DNA from: Caryophanales bacterium UBA4855 | GTDB taxonomy: Bacteria > Bacillota_I > Bacilli_A > RFN20 > CAG-826 | Length of the DNA stretch: 64,000 nt | Assembly (NCBI GenBank): GCA_002399785.1 | Contig: DHEH01000001.1 | Span: forward strand, 26,804-90,803 | Reading direction: 5' to 3' | Shown here: in pieces, positions 9,582-20,187 of the stretch | Layout of the letters: each line of letters begins with the position of its first letter | How positions within the stretch are numbered: the stretch's first letter is position 1 | Position numbers and translations under genes: made by a program | The notes under the pieces: model-generated | What the model saw: the letters and a program-made list of their open reading frames with translations, nothing else | Databases searched by the model: none | What the model was told of the DNA's origin: nothing

Positions 9582-10390
9582 AATTTTTAAACATCGCCGA
9601 TCAAGGCGGAAAGATGATAAGTTTTGATTTTGAAGAAATATTTCAACCAGCGATTATTAGTGCTTTTTATGTTGTAATTCTTTTAATAATTTTAAGCTTA
9701 GTAGTTTTTATTTGTTCAAAAAAATATATTAAAAATCCACTAAGGACGCCAAGAGGCATATTTAATCTTGCTGTTATTTTAGTTACGAAAATTGAAAATC
9801 TTGTCGTTGAAGTTATGGGTGAAAGAAATCGAAATTTCACAAAATATATGTTGCCATTGATGTGTTATGTTTTTGTAAGTTTTATTTGGGGATTAACCGG
9901 AATGACAAGTCCAATGTCTTATTTTGGTGTCCCATTATCTTTAGCATTAGTAACTTTTGTCATGATTCACATTACGGCTATCAAAACCAATCATTGGAAG
10001 TATTTTAAACGTTATATTGATCCTCTTCCAGTTTTCTTACCAATAAATTTAATTACGATGTGGGCGCCATTATTGTCGTTATCACTACGTATGTTTGGCA
10101 ATGCAATTGCTGGTTATTGTTTAATGGGAATCGTTTATTATGGTTGTGAAAACTTATCTAATTTAATTATTATGGGCGTTGAATACGCTTCTTCAGTTGG
10201 TGGTGCAACTGGTCCAGAGAGCATTTTAGTTGCTCCGTTAATTGCTCCAATCTTGCACGCTTATTTTGATCTATTTTCAGGGTTTATCCAAACCTTTGTC
10301 TTCTCTTTGCTTACGATGATTAATATTTATCAAGAGCAAATTACGGATGACGAACCTGAAACTAGAGTTAAAGAAATTCAATATCAATAA
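9578..10390 (+). CDS. atpB: F1Fo ATP synthase subunit a
   Basis: Subunit a forms the ion half-channels next to the c-ring. The protein is up to 270 aa with about five to six membrane helices. The essential arginine helix is clear in LSLRMFGNAIAGY (about residues 167-180), and the C-terminal helix LIAPILHAYFDLFSGFIQ is typical. Two starts are possible: ATG 9578, coupled to the upstream stop, or ATG 9614, which gives an N-terminus MISFDFEEIF and has AAGGCGG upstream. I keep the first. It is followed by atpE with a strong AAGGAGG site. Confidence 0.92.
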   Translation: MKFLNIADQGGKMISFDFEEIFQPAIISAFYVVILLIILSLVVFICSKKYIKNPLRTPRGIFNLAVILVTKIENLVVEVMGERNRNFTKYMLPLMCYVFVSFIWGLTGMTSPMSYFGVPLSLALVTFVMIHITAIKTNHWKYFKRYIDPLPVFLPINLITMWAPLLSLSLRMFGNAIAGYCLMGIVYYGCENLSNLIIMGVEYASSVGGATGPESILVAPLIAPILHAYFDLFSGFIQTFVFSLLTMINIYQEQITDDEPETRVKEIQYQ

Positions 10391-10403
10391 GGAGGATTAA
10401 AAT

Positions 10404-10688
10404 ATGCAATTATTGATGAATTTGGCAAATATGATTAACATACTTGTCGAAAGTGGAGCTGGTAATAATACTGGATTTACTTATATCGGAATAGGACTTG
10501 GTTCAATCGCTTTCGGTCTTGTCGGACTTGGCGAAGGTTTAGTCGGCTATAAAACCATTGAAACTATGGGTAGAAATCCTGAAATGTACGGTAAATTAAG
10601 AACCGGTATGATTATTGCTGATGCTTTGACCGAAACAACAGGTATCTACATGCTTTTAATGTGTATTTTAATGTTGTTCGTTGCTTAA
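10404..10688 (+). CDS. atpE: F1Fo ATP synthase subunit c with two-carboxylate ion site
   Basis: The rotor-ring subunit, 94 aa: two membrane helices joined by the polar loop MGRNPEMYGK. The conserved ion-binding carboxylate is E77 in ALTETTGIY. Compared with the Na+-type c subunit of Ilyobacter, T78, T79 and Y82 match or nearly match the Na+ ligand and network positions. The glutamine of helix 1 (Ilyobacter Q32) is replaced by glutamate E44 in LGEGLVGY, at the same 33-residue spacing from E77. This fits the two-carboxylate Na+ motif known from Fusobacterium. The N-terminus is about 12 residues longer than the Ilyobacter protein. Ion choice is inferred, not shown. Confidence 0.93.
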   Translation: MQLLMNLANMINILVESGAGNNTGFTYIGIGLGSIAFGLVGLGEGLVGYKTIETMGRNPEMYGKLRTGMIIADALTETTGIYMLLMCILMLFVA

Positions 10689-10726
10689 TTTTTAGATTTA
10701 TTTATTTTATTAAAGGAGAGGATGTT

Positions 10727-11332
10727 ATGAAAAAAACAAAAAGATTTTTTCTAAGTTTAATTGTTTTTTCTAGTGCACTTTTCCTTACCGGTTGTGAAGG
10801 AACTCCAATTGAATCAGATGATATTATCAATAAATTATTTCCTAATGTTTGGGCAACTTTAGCTCAACTTATTTCATTCGCTATTTTAGTTGTGCTTATG
10901 ATTTTTTTAGTTTATAAACCAGTTAAAAAATATTTATCAAACAGAAGAGAAATGCTTGATAACGAAGTAAAAACAACTATTAACGAAAAGAAAAAAGCTG
11001 AAGAAAATCGTGCAATTAGCGAAAAAAATATAGCCACTAGTAAGAAAACTGCTAGTGACATTATTGATAAAGCTAAACATGATGCTAAAAAAGAAGGTGC
11101 TTTAATTATTGATGATGCTAATCGTGAAGCTGAAGCACGCGTTGAAAAAGCTGATTTACAAATTGCTCAAGCTAAAAAAGATGCTCAAAAAGGTATTAAA
11201 GATCAAATTATACATGTTGCAATTGATGCCAGTAAACATCTTTTAAAACGTGAAGTTAATTCTGAAGATAATCAGAAAATCATCGATGATTTTGTTCAAT
11301 CTTTAGATTCAAAGGATGATGGAGAAAAATAG
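10727..11332 (+). CDS. atpF: F1Fo ATP synthase subunit b with lipoprotein signal
   Basis: The peripheral-stalk subunit, 201 aa from ATG 10727, which has AAAGGAGAGG just upstream; an earlier in-frame start at 10661 would lie inside atpE and has no such site. The N-terminus is a lipoprotein signal: KKTKR, a hydrophobic stretch, then the lipobox LTGC with C23. A second hydrophobic segment (about 37-61) is the usual b-subunit anchor, followed by a long charged coiled coil. Lipid-modified b subunits are known in mycoplasmas. It lies between atpE and atpH in the standard order. Confidence 0.92.
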   Translation: MKKTKRFFLSLIVFSSALFLTGCEGTPIESDDIINKLFPNVWATLAQLISFAILVVLMIFLVYKPVKKYLSNRREMLDNEVKTTINEKKKAEENRAISEKNIATSKKTASDIIDKAKHDAKKEGALIIDDANREAEARVEKADLQIAQAKKDAQKGIKDQIIHVAIDASKHLLKREVNSEDNQKIIDDFVQSLDSKDDGEK

Positions 11333-11334
11333 AC

Positions 11335-11871
11335 ATGGAAGATAATAGTCTCTACAATCGTTATGCTCTTGCTTTTCTTGAAGTAGCAAAAAAAGAAAAG
11401 AAAGTAGAAGAGTACCGTAAGGAAATTATTGAGCTCAAAGACTTTTTTAAGAATGAGCCTGATTTTGTGCGTGTCTTAAAACTTACAGATATTCCAAAAG
11501 AAAAACGTTACGGAATTATTGAGAAAGTTTTTAAGAATTTTAGTGAAGATAGCAGAAACTATTTAAAGATTATGATTAAAAATAATCGTGCCTATTTTAT
11601 TTATAAAATTTTAAAAGAAACTTTGTTTCGTTTTGATGATTATCTCGAAATTGAAGAAGGAACTTTATTTTCGAGTTTTGAGATGAATAGTCAACAAATC
11701 GAAACAATTAAAAAAGCTGTTGAAAAAAATGTTAATAGAAGAGTTGAACTTAAACTTGTAATCGATCCAAATTTAATTGGTGGATTCGTAGTAAGTCTTA
11801 AAAATGATATTTTTGATGCTTCGATGCTTACAAAAATAAATGGATTAAAAGCAAGTTTAATTAAGGATTAA
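11335..11871 (+). CDS. atpH: F1Fo ATP synthase subunit delta
   Basis: A 178-aa delta (OSCP) subunit that joins the F1 head to the b stalk. The N-terminus NRYALAFLEVAKKEKK is the conserved YA-AL-E helix, and the C-terminal part, with LIGGFVVSLKNDIFDAS, is the family signature close to the end. It starts 3 nt after atpF and precedes atpA by 12 nt with a TGGAGG site between them. Confidence 0.93.
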   Translation: MEDNSLYNRYALAFLEVAKKEKKVEEYRKEIIELKDFFKNEPDFVRVLKLTDIPKEKRYGIIEKVFKNFSEDSRNYLKIMIKNNRAYFIYKILKETLFRFDDYLEIEEGTLFSSFEMNSQQIETIKKAVEKNVNRRVELKLVIDPNLIGGFVVSLKNDIFDASMLTKINGLKASLIKD

Positions 11872-11883
11872 TGGAGGTTAAAT

Positions 11884-13395
11884 ATGAACATCAAAACAAG
11901 TGAAATTAGTTCTTTGATTGCTAAAGAAATTGAAGAATTTAAAGGCGAAGTCCAATATGCTAACGATGTTGGTACAGTTGTTACTGTTGGCGATGGAATC
12001 GCTTTAATTTATGGTCTTGATAAAGCAATGTTGGGTGAATTGTTGCTATTTCCAAACGATGTTTATGGCATGGTTATGAATCTTGAGGAAGATTCAGTTG
12101 GTGTCGTTATTTTAGGAAATGATATAAAAATTAAAGAAGGCGATAAAGTTAAAAGAACCGGAAAAGTTGTCGAAGTTCCAGTTGGTGAAGCGCTTTTAGG
12201 GCGTGTAGTTAATGCAATTGGAATGCCAATCGATGGAAAAGGCGAAATTAAGACAACTGAAACTTCGCCAATCGAAAAGATTGCTCCTGGAATTATGGCT
12301 CGTCAATCAGTTAATACTCCATTAGAAACCGGAATTAAATGTATAGATTCGGTTATTCCAATTGGTAGAGGCCAAAGAGAATTAATTATTGGTGACCGAC
12401 AAACTGGAAAGACCGCTATTGCAATTGATACAATTATCAATCAAAAAGGTAAAGGCGTTTATTGTATTTATGTAGCCATCGGTCAAAAGAATAGTAGTGT
12501 TGCTAAGATTGTTGAAAAATTAAAATCATTTGATTGTTTAGATTACACTATCGTTGTAAACGCTAGTGCCAGCGAACCTTCTCCAATGCTTTATGTTGCT
12601 CCATTTAGTGGTGTTACAATGGCAGAAGAATTTTGTAAAAAAGGTAAAGATGTCTTGGTTGTTTTTGATGACTTAAGTAAACATGCTGTTGCCTATAGAA
12701 CTCTTTCTTTGCTATTAAAAAGATCTCCTGGTAGAGAAGCTTATCCAGGCGATATTTTCTATCTTCACTCTAGATTGTTAGAAAGATGTGTTAAATTAAA
12801 TAAAGAACATGGTGGCGGAAGTATTACAGGTTTACCAATTATTGAAACTCAAGCTGGCGATATCAGTGCTTATATTCCAACTAATGTTATTTCTATTACT
12901 GATGGACAAATCTTTTTATCAACTGATTTATTTAATGCTGGACATCGTCCTGCAATTGATACTGAACATTCAGTTTCACGTGTTGGTAGTGCTGCGCAAT
13001 TTAAGGCTGTCAAAAAGATGAGCAGTAGTTTAAAAATGCAACTTGCCAATTATAGAGAGCTTCAAGCTTTTAATCAATTTGGTAGTGATCTTGATGAAAA
13101 TACTAAAAAAATCCTTCATCATGGTGATATTTTGATGCAAATAATTACACAACCTCAATATCAACCTGTTCAAATGGATAGAGAAGTAATTGAATTATTC
13201 TGTGCAAAATATGGCTTTTTAGATCAATTTGAAGCTAAAGATGTTAAAAAATTCTTAGATGAATTTTATGATTATTTAACTAAATTTCATAAAGATGTTT
13301 TGTCAAAAATTAACCAAACACATGATTTAGTTAAAATGGACCGCGATAAATTAAGAGAAATTATGACTACTTTCTTAAAGGAAAGAGAGGCATAA
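11884..13395 (+). CDS. atpA: F1Fo ATP synthase subunit alpha
   Basis: The non-catalytic nucleotide-binding subunit of F1, 503 aa and full length. The P-loop [10 protein letters not shown] lies near residues 170-179, and the alpha/beta signature region appears as [17 protein letters not shown] near 357-373. The N-terminal beta-barrel (about 25-95) and C-terminal helical domain are present. TGGAGG lies just before the ATG. The stop is followed within 2 nt by atpG. Confidence 0.97.
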   Translation: MNIKTSEISSLIAKEIEEFKGEVQYANDVGTVVTVGDGIALIYGLDKAMLGELLLFPNDVYGMVMNLEEDSVGVVILGNDIKIKEGDKVKRTGKVVEVPVGEALLGRVVNAIGMPIDGKGEIKTTETSPIEKIAPGIMARQSVNTPLETGIKCIDSVIPIGRGQRELIIGDRQTGKTAIAIDTIINQKGKGVYCIYVAIGQKNSSVAKIVEKLKSFDCLDYTIVVNASASEPSPMLYVAPFSGVTMAEEFCKKGKDVLVVFDDLSKHAVAYRTLSLLLKRSPGREAYPGDIFYLHSRLLERCVKLNKEHGGGSITGLPIIETQAGDISAYIPTNVISITDGQIFLSTDLFNAGHRPAIDTEHSVSRVGSAAQFKAVKKMSSSLKMQLANYRELQAFNQFGSDLDENTKKILHHGDILMQIITQPQYQPVQMDREVIELFCAKYGFLDQFEAKDVKKFLDEFYDYLTKFHKDVLSKINQTHDLVKMDRDKLREIMTTFLKEREA

Positions 13396-13396
13396 A

Positions 13397-14254
13397 ATGT
13401 CCCAAGGTCTAAATAAAGTTAAAAATAGAATCGGAGCAATCAATTCCACAAGAAAAGTTACTAGCGCAATGAAGTTAGTTAGTAATGTTAAAACTCGTCG
13501 CTATTCTCGTGAACTTGAAATGCAAACTGCTTACATTAATTCGATGGAGCAGATTTTAAACGATTGTGTTTTTATCAATCATCATAATGGGGATGAAAAG
13601 ATTGAATCTATCTATTTGCAAGTTAACGATAAAGCCAGTAAGATTCTTTACGTTATTTATTCATCAACATTAGGTCTTTGCGGTGGTTTCAACAATGAAT
13701 TGTTTAGATTTTTTAAAAATATTTATAAACAAGACGATGAATTAGTTTTAATTGGGGAAAAATCTCTTCATGAATTTCGTGGATCCGGAATTAAAATCTA
13801 CACTGATTTTATTAAATTAAATGGTGCTGTAAATAAAGATAATATTAATGCTTTATCAAGGTTTTTAGTCAATAAATACCAAAGTGGTAAATATAAATCA
13901 GTTCATTTTATTTATCATGATTTTGTAAATACTATGCTTTCTGTGCCAAAAGACCTGCAAATACTGCCTATTTCATTAAAAGAAAATAATGAATATGCAT
14001 ATGATCCGGTGTTTTGTCCTGATAAAGAAACGGTCATTAAAGAAGTTGTTTCTAATTACGTAAAATCAATCTTATATCAAAAAATGTATGCTTCACTTGT
14101 TAGTGAAAATAGCGCTAGAAGAAACGCGATGGATAATGCAGATCAAAATGCTAAAGATATGATTGATAAATTACAACTTGAATACAATAAAGCTAGACAA
14201 GCAGCAATTACTCAAGAATTGACTGAAGTTGTAGCTGGTAGCAAGGATAAATAG
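13397..14254 (+). CDS. atpG: F1Fo ATP synthase subunit gamma
   Basis: The central rotating shaft, 285 aa. The N-terminal helix contains RIGAINSTRKVTSAMKLVS, and the C-terminal helix ends with the conserved RRNAMDNADQNAKDMIDKL and YNKARQAAITQELTEVVAG segments. Length is normal. AGAGAGG precedes the ATG across the atpA stop. It lies between atpA and atpD as expected. Confidence 0.96.
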   Translation: MSQGLNKVKNRIGAINSTRKVTSAMKLVSNVKTRRYSRELEMQTAYINSMEQILNDCVFINHHNGDEKIESIYLQVNDKASKILYVIYSSTLGLCGGFNNELFRFFKNIYKQDDELVLIGEKSLHEFRGSGIKIYTDFIKLNGAVNKDNINALSRFLVNKYQSGKYKSVHFIYHDFVNTMLSVPKDLQILPISLKENNEYAYDPVFCPDKETVIKEVVSNYVKSILYQKMYASLVSENSARRNAMDNADQNAKDMIDKLQLEYNKARQAAITQELTEVVAGSKDK

Positions 14255-14262
14255 AGAGGTGA

Positions 14263-16105
<1,843 letters not shown>

Positions 16106-16175
16106 AATAATGGGGATTTGCAGGTTATTTTAAAATAATTTATTATATTATTTCGATATTTTTTATTCTATTAAA

Positions 16176-16187
16176 TATAATAATGCC
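16176..16187 (+). promoter_or_regulatory. TATAAT abutting ATG 16188 (leaderless start)
   Basis: A perfect TATAAT at 16176-16181 ends 6 nt before the ATG at 16188, and no Shine-Dalgarno is present. No clear -35 is seen. Confidence 0.55.
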
Positions 16188-16700
16188 ATGGAAAATAAAG
16201 ATATCGAAACTGTAATTATTTATGATATAAATTATCAATTATTATCTAATCTTGAGAATTTTCGAATTCTTTTGGTGGATGTTAATAAACCATATGCTCA
16301 ATGCAAAGGGTGTTTTGGTTATTGGGTTAAGTGTCCAAGTCATTGTGTTTTTAAAGATAAAATAAAAGATATTGGGAAAACAGTATGTAATTCTAAAAAA
16401 ATAATAGTGATTTCAAATTGTGTTTATGGTGGATTATCGAAAAAGGTAAAAAGAGTTTGGGATTGTTGTATTCCTGGTGTTTTACCGTTTTTCACATTCA
16501 GAAATAAAGAGATGCATCATGCTTTAAGATGTAAGACAAATCCTGAGTTAATATTTGTTTTTTATGGAGCTAAAAGTGAAAAAGAGAGGGGATTGGCAAA
16601 GGATATTGCTTTTGCTAATGCTACAAATTTTTTTAATTCTCAATGTAAAGTTTTCTTTTATGAAAATGCACCAACTATTGAGGAGTGTTTTAAATTATGA
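16188..16700 (+). CDS. Flavodoxin-fold protein (NADPH-dependent FMN reductase-like), cysteine-rich
   Basis: A 170-aa protein. The segment CKGCFGYWVKCPSHC (about residues 39-53) matches the CxGCxxCxxxxPGxC pattern found in flavodoxin-like NAD(P)H-dependent FMN reductases and iron-sulfur flavoproteins. The phosphate-loop and central strand regions (IIVISNCVYGGLS, about 74-86) are consistent with that fold. The substrate is unknown. It overlaps the next, broken flavodoxin-like gene by 4 nt (ATGA), so the two likely formed a functional pair. Start ATG 16188 is supported by the adjacent TATAAT. Confidence 0.65.
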   Translation: MENKDIETVIIYDINYQLLSNLENFRILLVDVNKPYAQCKGCFGYWVKCPSHCVFKDKIKDIGKTVCNSKKIIVISNCVYGGLSKKVKRVWDCCIPGVLPFFTFRNKEMHHALRCKTNPELIFVFYGAKSEKERGLAKDIAFANATNFFNSQCKVFFYENAPTIEECFKL

Positions 16701-17461
16701 AAATTGTTAAACTTTTTGCTAGTCCAAAAAAACATAAAAAACTTACAAATTCTGGCTATGTTACTAATTTAACTAGCATTCCATTATTAGGAAAAAAGAC
16801 AAAATCATTTTCTATAGTTTTTAAATCAGAATTTCTTTTAGCTTTAGAAGAATGTAAAAATGCTGATGTGATTATTTTTTCAACTCCAGTTTATGTTGAT
16901 TCTTTGCCATCTCACCTAATTGAATTTTTAGAACTTGCTAGTAAAGAAATAGCGGATTAAAAGTGGCATGCTAAAATTTATGTTGTGTCGACATGTGGAT
17001 TTTTTGAAGGTAAACAATGTAATTTAGCTTTAGAACAAATCAAACTTTGGTCAGAATGCAATAATTTAAAATATTGTGGCGGCTTAGGTGTTGGTGGTAG
17101 TGAGATGCTTGGGATAATTAGATTTACCAATTTACTTTTACCTATTTTAATTGTTTTAATTCAATTAATAGTTGGAATAATTCAAATTTATGGTTTTTCA
17201 ATGGCGGTTTCTTCTCTTTTTATTGTTACAAATTTTATTAACCTCTTTGTAAGTGTTGGTTTATTTTTGTTATTTAGTATGGGTTTATTTATTAAATCTA
17301 TCAATTTTGGATTTATAATTAGAAAGCAAAAAATTGTAAAGAATAGATTTACAACGGTATGGTTTTGTGGAAAATATTTGTTTATATTTTTCGCTTCTTT
17401 ATTTTGGATAATACGTGCTTTATTTCATACAGTTTTAATCTCAAAAATGTTTAAAAAATGA
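16697..17461 (+). pseudogene. Flavodoxin-fold reductase gene with C-terminal membrane part, interrupted by an in-frame TAA
   Basis: Two open stretches (16697-16957 and 16961-17458) lie in the same frame and are separated only by TAA at 16958-16960. Read through the stop, they give one continuous protein of about 254 aa. The first part contains DVIIFSTPVYVDSLPSHLIEFLE (flavodoxin-like strand and loop), and the second opens with KIYVVSTCGFFEGKQ, the next strand of the same fold. The rest is three hydrophobic segments. A GTG at 16985 could restart translation but has no ribosome binding site. A nonsense mutation, a base-call error or recoding could each explain it; mutation or error is more likely. 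Confidence 0.75.
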
Positions 17462-17595
17462 AATTTTAATGTAGAGTTTTTATAAAAAATTATTGTTAAT
17501 AAATATTGATATTGTTATAACATTAAAATTCATGAAATATCTTTAAAAAGTAATCACAATAGATTAAACTTAAATAAGTAAAAGAGGTCTAAAAA

Positions 17596-18795
17596 ATGCC
17601 AAATTTTGTCTTCATATCGCCACATTTTCCAGATACTTACTGGAAATTTTGTATTAGCTTGAGAAATCATGGTTTTATTGTGCTTGGTATTGGTGATGCT
17701 CCATATAACGAGATTGGTGATGCTTGCAAGTTTTCGTTAAACGAGTATTTCTGTTGTGCCAAGATGGAAGATTACGAAAATGAAAAGATGGCAGTCAAAT
17801 ATTATATCGATAAATACGGACCTATTACTTTTCTTGAGTCTAATAACGAATATTGGTTAACAAAAGATGCGCAGTTAAGAACGGAGTTTCATATTACTTC
17901 AGGAGTGGATATTGAAGGTGTGAAATTATTTAGATCTAAAATTAGACAAAAAGAAATTTTTGAGAAGAACGGAATAAAATGTGCTCGATTTACCGCTGAT
18001 AATTCAAGAGATGGTATTTTCGCGTTTGCTAAAAAAGTGGGTTTTCCAATTTTTGCTAAACCTGATGATGGTGTTGGCGCTCAAGGTACTATGAAGATTA
18101 AAAACGAAGAAGATGTCAATAATTTTATTTCGGTTAGAGATCAAAATAAAAAATACATCATTGAAGAATTTGTCGAAGGAGACATAATTTCTTTTGATGG
18201 AGTAGCTAATAGTCATAGTGATGTTATCTTCTGCACAGAAGATGTTTTCACTGTCAACAATGCTGATATTGTTAATAACGATTTAGATGATATGTATTAT
18301 TGTAATCCTTATATGGATCATGAATTTTATGAATTGGGTTGTAAAGTTGTAAAAGCAGCTAGAATTCAACAAAGATTTTTCCATATCGAATTTTTCGTTT
18401 TAACAAAAGATCATCCATATTTAGGTAAAAAAGGAACAAGAATTCCACTCGAAATTAATTGTCGACCAGCTGGTGGTTATACTCCAGATGTCATCAATTT
18501 TGCTAATTCATTATCTTGTTATGATATTTATGCAGATTGTTTAGCCTTTGATGAAAATAGACAAAATATGAATCAAGAAAAATTTTATTGTGTTGCTTGT
18601 TCTCGACGTTTCAAATCTAAATATGTCCATGAGTTTAGTGAAGTTTTAGACAAATTTAAATATGCAATTTGCATGTATGGTGACTATCCTGAGGTTCTCC
18701 GTGATGACATGGGGGATTGTTATGCGATTGCAAAATTTAAAACGATGGATGAATTATATGAATTTGATAGATTTGTCCGCGAAAAAATTAAGTAA
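17596..18795 (+). CDS. ATP-grasp domain ligase of unknown substrate
   Basis: A 399-aa cytosolic protein with an ATP-grasp fold: an N-terminal Rossmann-like segment (1-105), then the ATP-binding lid with GFPIFAKPDDGVGAQGT (about 149-165) and IIEEFVEGDIISFDG (about 188-202), and the metal-binding region with PLEINCRPAGGYTPD (about 284-298). ATP-grasp enzymes join a carboxylate to an amine or thiol through an acyl-phosphate; the acceptor here cannot be told. AAGAGGT is 7 nt before the ATG. It is followed after 9 nt by ppa, so the two are probably one operon. The 134-nt region upstream is A/T-rich with no feature I can name. Confidence 0.75.
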   Translation: MPNFVFISPHFPDTYWKFCISLRNHGFIVLGIGDAPYNEIGDACKFSLNEYFCCAKMEDYENEKMAVKYYIDKYGPITFLESNNEYWLTKDAQLRTEFHITSGVDIEGVKLFRSKIRQKEIFEKNGIKCARFTADNSRDGIFAFAKKVGFPIFAKPDDGVGAQGTMKIKNEEDVNNFISVRDQNKKYIIEEFVEGDIISFDGVANSHSDVIFCTEDVFTVNNADIVNNDLDDMYYCNPYMDHEFYELGCKVVKAARIQQRFFHIEFFVLTKDHPYLGKKGTRIPLEINCRPAGGYTPDVINFANSLSCYDIYADCLAFDENRQNMNQEKFYCVACSRRFKSKYVHEFSEVLDKFKYAICMYGDYPEVLRDDMGDCYAIAKFKTMDELYEFDRFVREKIK

Positions 18796-18804
18796 GGAGT
18801 TATT

Positions 18805-19335
18805 ATGAAAGATAATAAAATGTACGATTTATTCAAAGATGCAAAAATTACTGATGAATCGTTTTTAGTCGTTATTGAAATTAGTAAAGGTAGCAAGAAT
18901 AAGTACGAATATGATAGATCAACTGGTTTATTACACCTCGATCGTATTTTGTATACTTCAACGCATTATCCACAAAATTATGGTTTTATTCCATTAACTT
19001 GGGCTGATGATGGCGATCCACTTGATGTATTAGTTTTATGTAGTGAACAAATTTTACCTTTATCTACAGTTCAATGTAGACCAATCGGTATTATAAAGAT
19101 GATTGATGGCGGTAAAAAAGATTATAAAGTTATTGCGGTTCCTGAAAACGACCCATTCTATAATGATTTTACAGATGTTTCCCAAATCCCTATGCATATG
19201 ATTGAAGAAATTAAGCATTTCTTTAAAGTTTATAAGTCGCTTGAAGGAAAAGAGACAACAATAAAAGATCTTTATGGAAAAGAAGAAGCGAAAGAAGTAA
19301 TTAGGTCTTGTATCGCCTGTTTTAATAAAGACTAG
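18805..19335 (+). CDS. ppa: Inorganic pyrophosphatase (family I)
   Basis: Hydrolyses pyrophosphate to phosphate, pulling biosynthetic reactions forward. The 176-aa protein has the family I signature DGDPLDVLVL at residues 69-78, where D69, D71 and D74 bind metals, and the conserved NYGFIP segment before it. TAAGGAG precedes the ATG. Its stop codon TAG (19333-19335) shares the palindrome CTAG with the stop codon of the converging gene, so the two genes overlap by 4 nt with no terminator between them. Confidence 0.95.
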   Translation: MKDNKMYDLFKDAKITDESFLVVIEISKGSKNKYEYDRSTGLLHLDRILYTSTHYPQNYGFIPLTWADDGDPLDVLVLCSEQILPLSTVQCRPIGIIKMIDGGKKDYKVIAVPENDPFYNDFTDVSQIPMHMIEEIKHFFKVYKSLEGKETTIKDLYGKEEAKEVIRSCIACFNKD

Positions 19336-20174
19336 AATAGTGTTTTAATAGAGTTTAATATTCGTTGATATTTCTCATCACCAATTGTTTTATAAATTTG
19401 GAGATGACGACGATTCAACATATATTTGGCCCGATAGTAGAAGAGTATATCTTGGAATTTTCCAAATAGATCTACTCTTTTTTTAATGAGATTATTGTAT
19501 TTTGAACCGAAATATTTTTGCAAAAAGAATGTTTCTTGATCATTAGATAAATCATTTTCTGTGATAACACTAGCTAAATCAAAATAAGGATTATTCATGG
19601 CTCCATATTCCCAATCAATTAAAAATAACTTGTTATAGGTAAAGAGCATATTTCCCTTTACTAAATCGTTATGACACAAAACCATTGGGGATTTACCGAA
19701 GATTTTGGATATTTCTTGAATAATTAATTTCTCGTATCGTGAATCAATTCGTTCACTAATATCAAGTGATTTTTTATAAACATTAAGTTTTAAAAATGGT
19801 TGATATCCAACTTTTGTATTAATTTTTGAATTATGAAGTTTTTTCAATGTTTTTGCGATAAGGGTTAACTGATCGTTGGTTGGAGATAAATCATATGGAT
19901 TTGATTGATGGATAAATTTAGATATTTTGATACCTGTTTGGATATCAAAATAAATTATCTTTTCACTAAGATTAAGTGGGGCAATCAAATTATAATTATT
20001 CAATTCATTGGCGTTCGATATGGTTTCATCTTTATTTTCTTTAGGGATTCTCATGACTGAAGAATCATTGATTAAAAAATTGTTGTTGCTAAAACCAGTA
20101 AGAATTTCTTCGACAGAGCGCACATTCTTACCTGTTAAATCAATATAAGTTTTTTTTGCTTCTTTTTTATCCAT
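19332..20174 (-). CDS. Choline/ethanolamine kinase-like phosphotransferase
   Basis: A 280-aa protein of the aminoglycoside phosphotransferase/choline kinase superfamily. The catalytic HNDLVKGNMLF (Brenner-type motif) and the metal-binding LIDWEYG, followed by FDLASV, are clear in the second half. The N-terminal lobe contains the FSNNNFLI nucleotide-loop region. LicA-type kinases phosphorylate choline for surface decoration, but the substrate here is unproven. It lies 13 nt downstream of rqcH on the same strand. It has no Shine-Dalgarno, and TAAGAT lies 6 nt before its ATG. Confidence 0.7.
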   Translation of the reverse strand: MDKKEAKKTYIDLTGKNVRSVEEILTGFSNNNFLINDSSVMRIPKENKDETISNANELNNYNLIAPLNLSEKIIYFDIQTGIKISKFIHQSNPYDLSPTNDQLTLIAKTLKKLHNSKINTKVGYQPFLKLNVYKKSLDISERIDSRYEKLIIQEISKIFGKSPMVLCHNDLVKGNMLFTYNKLFLIDWEYGAMNNPYFDLASVITENDLSNDQETFFLQKYFGSKYNNLIKKRVDLFGKFQDILFYYRAKYMLNRRHLQIYKTIGDEKYQRILNSIKTLF

Positions 20175-20186
20175 AAATATATCTTA
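20175..20186 (-). promoter_or_regulatory. -10-like TAAGAT abutting the ATG of the choline-kinase-like gene
   Basis: On the minus strand TAAGAT (20181-20186) ends 6 nt before the ATG (20174-20172), the same geometry as mscS, and no Shine-Dalgarno is visible. Because rqcH lies 13 nt upstream, co-transcription is also possible. Confidence 0.35.
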
Positions 20187-20187
20187 A

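Noticed and set aside
10661..10726. Earlier start for atpF
   Set aside because: It lies within atpE and would put 22 residues before a perfect lipoprotein signal; the strong ribosome binding site points to 10727.
16106..16170. Hairpin after atpC as a terminator
   Set aside because: Only an A/T palindrome without a G+C stem or a proper T-run; not convincing.
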